NCBI GenBank assembly: GCA_030627625.1
Contig: DAOURR010000080.1
Coordinates: 1 to 7,220, forward strand
Origin: UBA3103 sp002365855
Lineage (GTDB): Bacteria > Bacillota > Desulfotomaculia > Desulfotomaculales > Pelotomaculaceae
Length of the DNA stretch: 7,220 bases
Direction of reading: 5' to 3'
This document shows positions 5,888-7,220 of this stretch, piece by piece. A program made the translations under genes and the position numbers. The number at the start of each line of letters is the position of its first letter. The stretch's first letter is position 1. Below the pieces are notes generated by a model. That model was given only the letters and a program-made list of their open reading frames with translations, was not told the DNA's origin and ran no database searches.

Positions 5888-5897
5888 CTTTTGTTCA

Positions 5898-6680
5898 TTA
5901 CTCCCACTCTATCGTCGCCGGAGGTTTGGAGGTAATGTCGTAAACGACCCTGTTGATTTCCTTGATCTCGCTGACGATGCGGGAGGAGATGGCCTCCAGC
6001 ACCTCGTAGGGGAGGCGGACCCAGTCTGCGGTCATGGCATCGTTGCTGAGAACCGCACGGATGGCTACCGTATGGGAATAAGTTCGCTCGTCCCCCATCA
6101 CACCGACGCTTCTCATATCCGGAAGAACGGCAAAGGACTGCCAAATCTGCTTGTATAAGCCGGCTTTCCGGATTTCCTCCTCTACGATTGCATCCGCCTC
6201 CTGTAACACCGCCACTTTCCCTGCCGTAACCTCACCCAGAACCCGCACCGCCATGCCGGGACCAGGGAAAGGCTGGCGCCAGACAACTTCTTCCGGCAGT
6301 CCCATCTCTTCTCCCAGCACTCTCACTTCATCCTTAAACAGCCAGCGCAAGGGCTCCACCAGCTCGAATTTCATGTCCTCAGGCAGGCAGCCCACGTTGT
6401 GGTGGCTTTTGATTACCGCAGCCGTAGCCGTGCCGCTCTCTACCACGTCCGGGTAAAGGGTTCCCTGCACCAGGTAGTCTATATCGCCCAATTTTGCGGC
6501 CTCATCTTCAAATACCCTGATAAACTCCTCGCCAATTATTTTTCTCTTGGCCTCAGGATCGGAAACCCCGGCTAATTTAGTCAGGAACCTTTCCCTTGCA
6601 TCGACATAAACGAGGTTAATCTTAAATTTTTCCCGGAAAGTCTTTTGCACCTGCTCAGCCTCCCCTTTGCGCAGGAGGCC
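5898..6680 (-). pseudogene. guaA: GMP synthetase (glutamine-hydrolysing), C-terminal half only
   Basis: GuaA makes GMP from XMP, ATP and glutamine. About 260 of the usual 510 or so residues remain. Homology begins at GLLRKGEAEQ (6680 downward) and runs through LGDIDYLVQGTLYPDVVESG, SHHNVGCLP, the RQPFPGPGMAVRVLGE segment of the XMP-binding/dimerisation region, and the terminal KPPATIEWE. The glutamine amidotransferase domain and the SGGVDSS ATP P-loop are missing. Directly upstream the frame meets a TGA and the 10-bp repeat array. A GTG at 6650 could give a 250-residue protein, but it has no evident ribosome binding site and could not be a working synthetase. The 3' end is fully intact and has a near-identical short copy at 4324-4402. 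A functional guaA is expected elsewhere, unless this junction is an assembly error. Confidence 0.9.
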
Positions 6681-6684
6681 CTGT

Positions 6685-6725
6685 CAAGCACACGCAAGCA
6701 CACGGCAAGCACACGCAAGCACACG
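6685..6725. repeat. Four-copy tandem array of CAAGCACACG
   Basis: CAAGCACACG occurs at 6685-6694, 6695-6704, 6706-6715 and 6716-6725, perfect each time, with a single G between units 2 and 3. The array runs straight into the left inverted end of the RAYT remnant and begins five bases after the guaA homology ends, so it sits on the breakpoint. Confidence 0.9.
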
Positions 6726-7072
6726 GGGACGGTTCTCCTGTGCTTCTATGTTTTATACCCTTCTTACAATGTGCAATGGCAGACCGGAGGTCCTGAAACA
6801 CGTGTCCACGTCGCTCATATTTCCAATTGTACCATAGGCGCAACTCACCCCAAGGCGTTTCATGAAAACCGATATGTCCGTTATCGCTTTCTTTCACCAA
6901 TAGATGAACATGGTTAGCCATCAAGCAATACCCGAGACCGGTTATGCCATTTTCCAAATCCAATTTTCTTAATTGCCCCAAATATTTATCGAAATCATCC
7001 TCATCATGGAAGATGTCTTACTGATTTATCCCCCGGACCGCATTACTTATGCTCGCACAAGAGAACCGTCCC
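6726..7072. mobile_element. Decayed RAYT/Y1-transposase element with 18-bp inverted ends
   Basis: The left end GGGACGGTTCTCCTGTGC (6726-6743) and right end GCACAAGAGAACCGTCCC (7055-7072) are inverted repeats with one mismatch in 18. Between them is a broken minus-strand HUH transposase (6780-7051). REP-associated tyrosine transposases commonly sit between such inverted, hairpin-forming repeats. The 347-bp unit is too short for a full transposase gene, so it is a non-autonomous remnant. It joins a truncated guaA on the left to an internal part of a second serine hydrolase copy on the right. Confidence 0.7.
6780..7051 (-). pseudogene. REP-associated tyrosine transposase (Y1/HUH family) remnant
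   Basis: Recognisable pieces in order: a degenerate VRGIN segment near 7025-7040, a TAA stop at 7018-7020 where glutamine is expected, then DIFHDEDDFDKYLGQLRKL, and GYCLMANHVHLLVKE containing the H-x-H metal-binding pair (NHVHLL). After GHI the frame shifts: MKRLGVSCAY is read in another frame, and WYNWKYERRGHVFQD returns in the first, with a one-base loss at TATGG where TATTGG is expected. The N-terminus and everything after FQDLRS are missing. It is clearly inactive, with at least one nonsense codon and two or three frameshifts. Confidence 0.85.
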
Positions 7073-7081
7073 TATGTGCTT

Positions 7082-7220
7082 CGGAAGGGGAAGCTCTGCG
7101 GAGAAAAGAATACCCGCTGCCCCTGGGAAACTACTATATCGGCCCTGCCGGCGGCGTGAGGGTCAGCGTGCCGGACCTGGCAAAATTCATGATGGCCCAC
7201 ATGAACGGTGGAATTTACGA
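7082..7220 (+). pseudogene. Second copy of an internal segment of the serine hydrolase gene (runs off the window)
   Basis: Positions 7082-7220 match 2161-2299 at a constant offset of 4921, with five mismatches, all within the first 35 bases (7094, 7095, 7097, 7114, 7116). The following 104 bases are identical to the window end. The segment encodes SEGEALRRKEYPLPLGNYYI and onward, corresponding to residues 287-332 of the protein at 1302-3020. The first 286 codons are absent and replaced by the RAYT remnant, nine bases away. What follows lies outside the window. It is a 5'-truncated paralogue, the edge of a tandem duplication, or an assembly join. Confidence 0.8.

Larger units (their letters stand above)
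4403..5897. mobile_element. Candidate guaA-integrated cassette (HTH, zinc ribbon, Fic)
   Basis: About 1.5 kb is bounded by direct copies of the guaA 3' end (4324-4402 and 5898-5976). The 3' end of guaA is known as an integration site for tyrosine-recombinase genomic islands, which carry a replacement tail so that the gene is restored at one boundary. The cassette contains a divergent control region, a leftward micro-ORF, a three-gene rightward operon and opposed terminators. No integrase or excisionase gene is present, so it would be either a remnant, a non-autonomous element mobilised in trans, or a product of another kind of duplication. Its control region is far more A+T-rich than the flanking guaA and purE. 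Confidence 0.5.

Noticed and set aside
6151..6456. Plus-strand open frame opposite guaA
   Set aside because: Ser/Thr/Pro-rich shadow of the guaA coding strand.
6685..6725. CRISPR array or direct-repeat origin
   Set aside because: The units are contiguous 10-mers without spacers, no cas or rep gene is nearby, and the array abuts a transposon end.
6650..6981. Functional 108-residue transposase
   Set aside because: The frame is a splice of real RAYT segments and out-of-frame sequence, ends in translated 10-bp repeats (CACVCLPCACVCL), and lacks the N-terminus.

Overview
The window looks like an accessory, rearranged stretch of a spore-forming Firmicute, most likely a Clostridia of the Desulfotomaculum/Pelotomaculum kind. 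That is an inference from three things: a two-repeat DUF3231 (CotF-like) protein, a serine hydrolase fused to a copper-amine-oxidase-N type domain, and decayed Y1/RAYT transposase repeats carrying the GGGACGGTTCTC motif. Ribosome binding sites are strong GGAGG types throughout. No RNA gene or CRISPR array was found.

Layout. 1-241: intergenic, holding a diverged tandem duplication. 242-769 (-): purE, intact. 797-1301: gene-free spacer with a long hairpin upstream of purE, small inverted repeats and a perfect 16-bp palindrome. 1302-3020 (+): beta-lactamase/PBP-type serine hydrolase with a C-terminal stalk-like domain and no visible signal peptide. 3097-4176 (+): DUF3231 protein. 4324-4402 (-): an orphan copy of the last 25 codons of guaA. 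4403-5897: a compact cassette with a divergent control region, a 16-codon leftward micro-ORF, and a rightward operon of XRE-type HTH regulator, zinc-ribbon protein and class II Fic protein. 5898-6680 (-): the C-terminal half of guaA, broken inside its ATP-pyrophosphatase domain. 6685-7072: a 10-bp tandem array and a dead, 18-bp-inverted-repeat-bounded RAYT remnant. 7082-7220 (+): start of a second, nearly identical copy of an internal segment of the serine hydrolase gene.

How it fits together. purE and guaA are both purine-biosynthesis genes on the minus strand and may once have been neighbours; about 5 kb of accessory DNA now separates them. The Fic cassette lies between two copies of the guaA 3' end (73 of 77 bases identical). 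This is the pattern left when an element integrates at the guaA stop codon and restores the reading frame, but no recombinase gene is present. Two copies of the same 18-bp operator-like sequence, in opposite orientation, each overlap a TATAAT box. They give a symmetric divergent promoter pair that the HTH protein could autoregulate.

The most noteworthy candidate system is this HTH/zinc-ribbon/Fic operon with its divergent micro-ORF at guaA. The right end of the window is a chimeric junction (half a guaA, RAYT debris, repeated hydrolase segment) and should be checked for genuine rearrangement versus misassembly.
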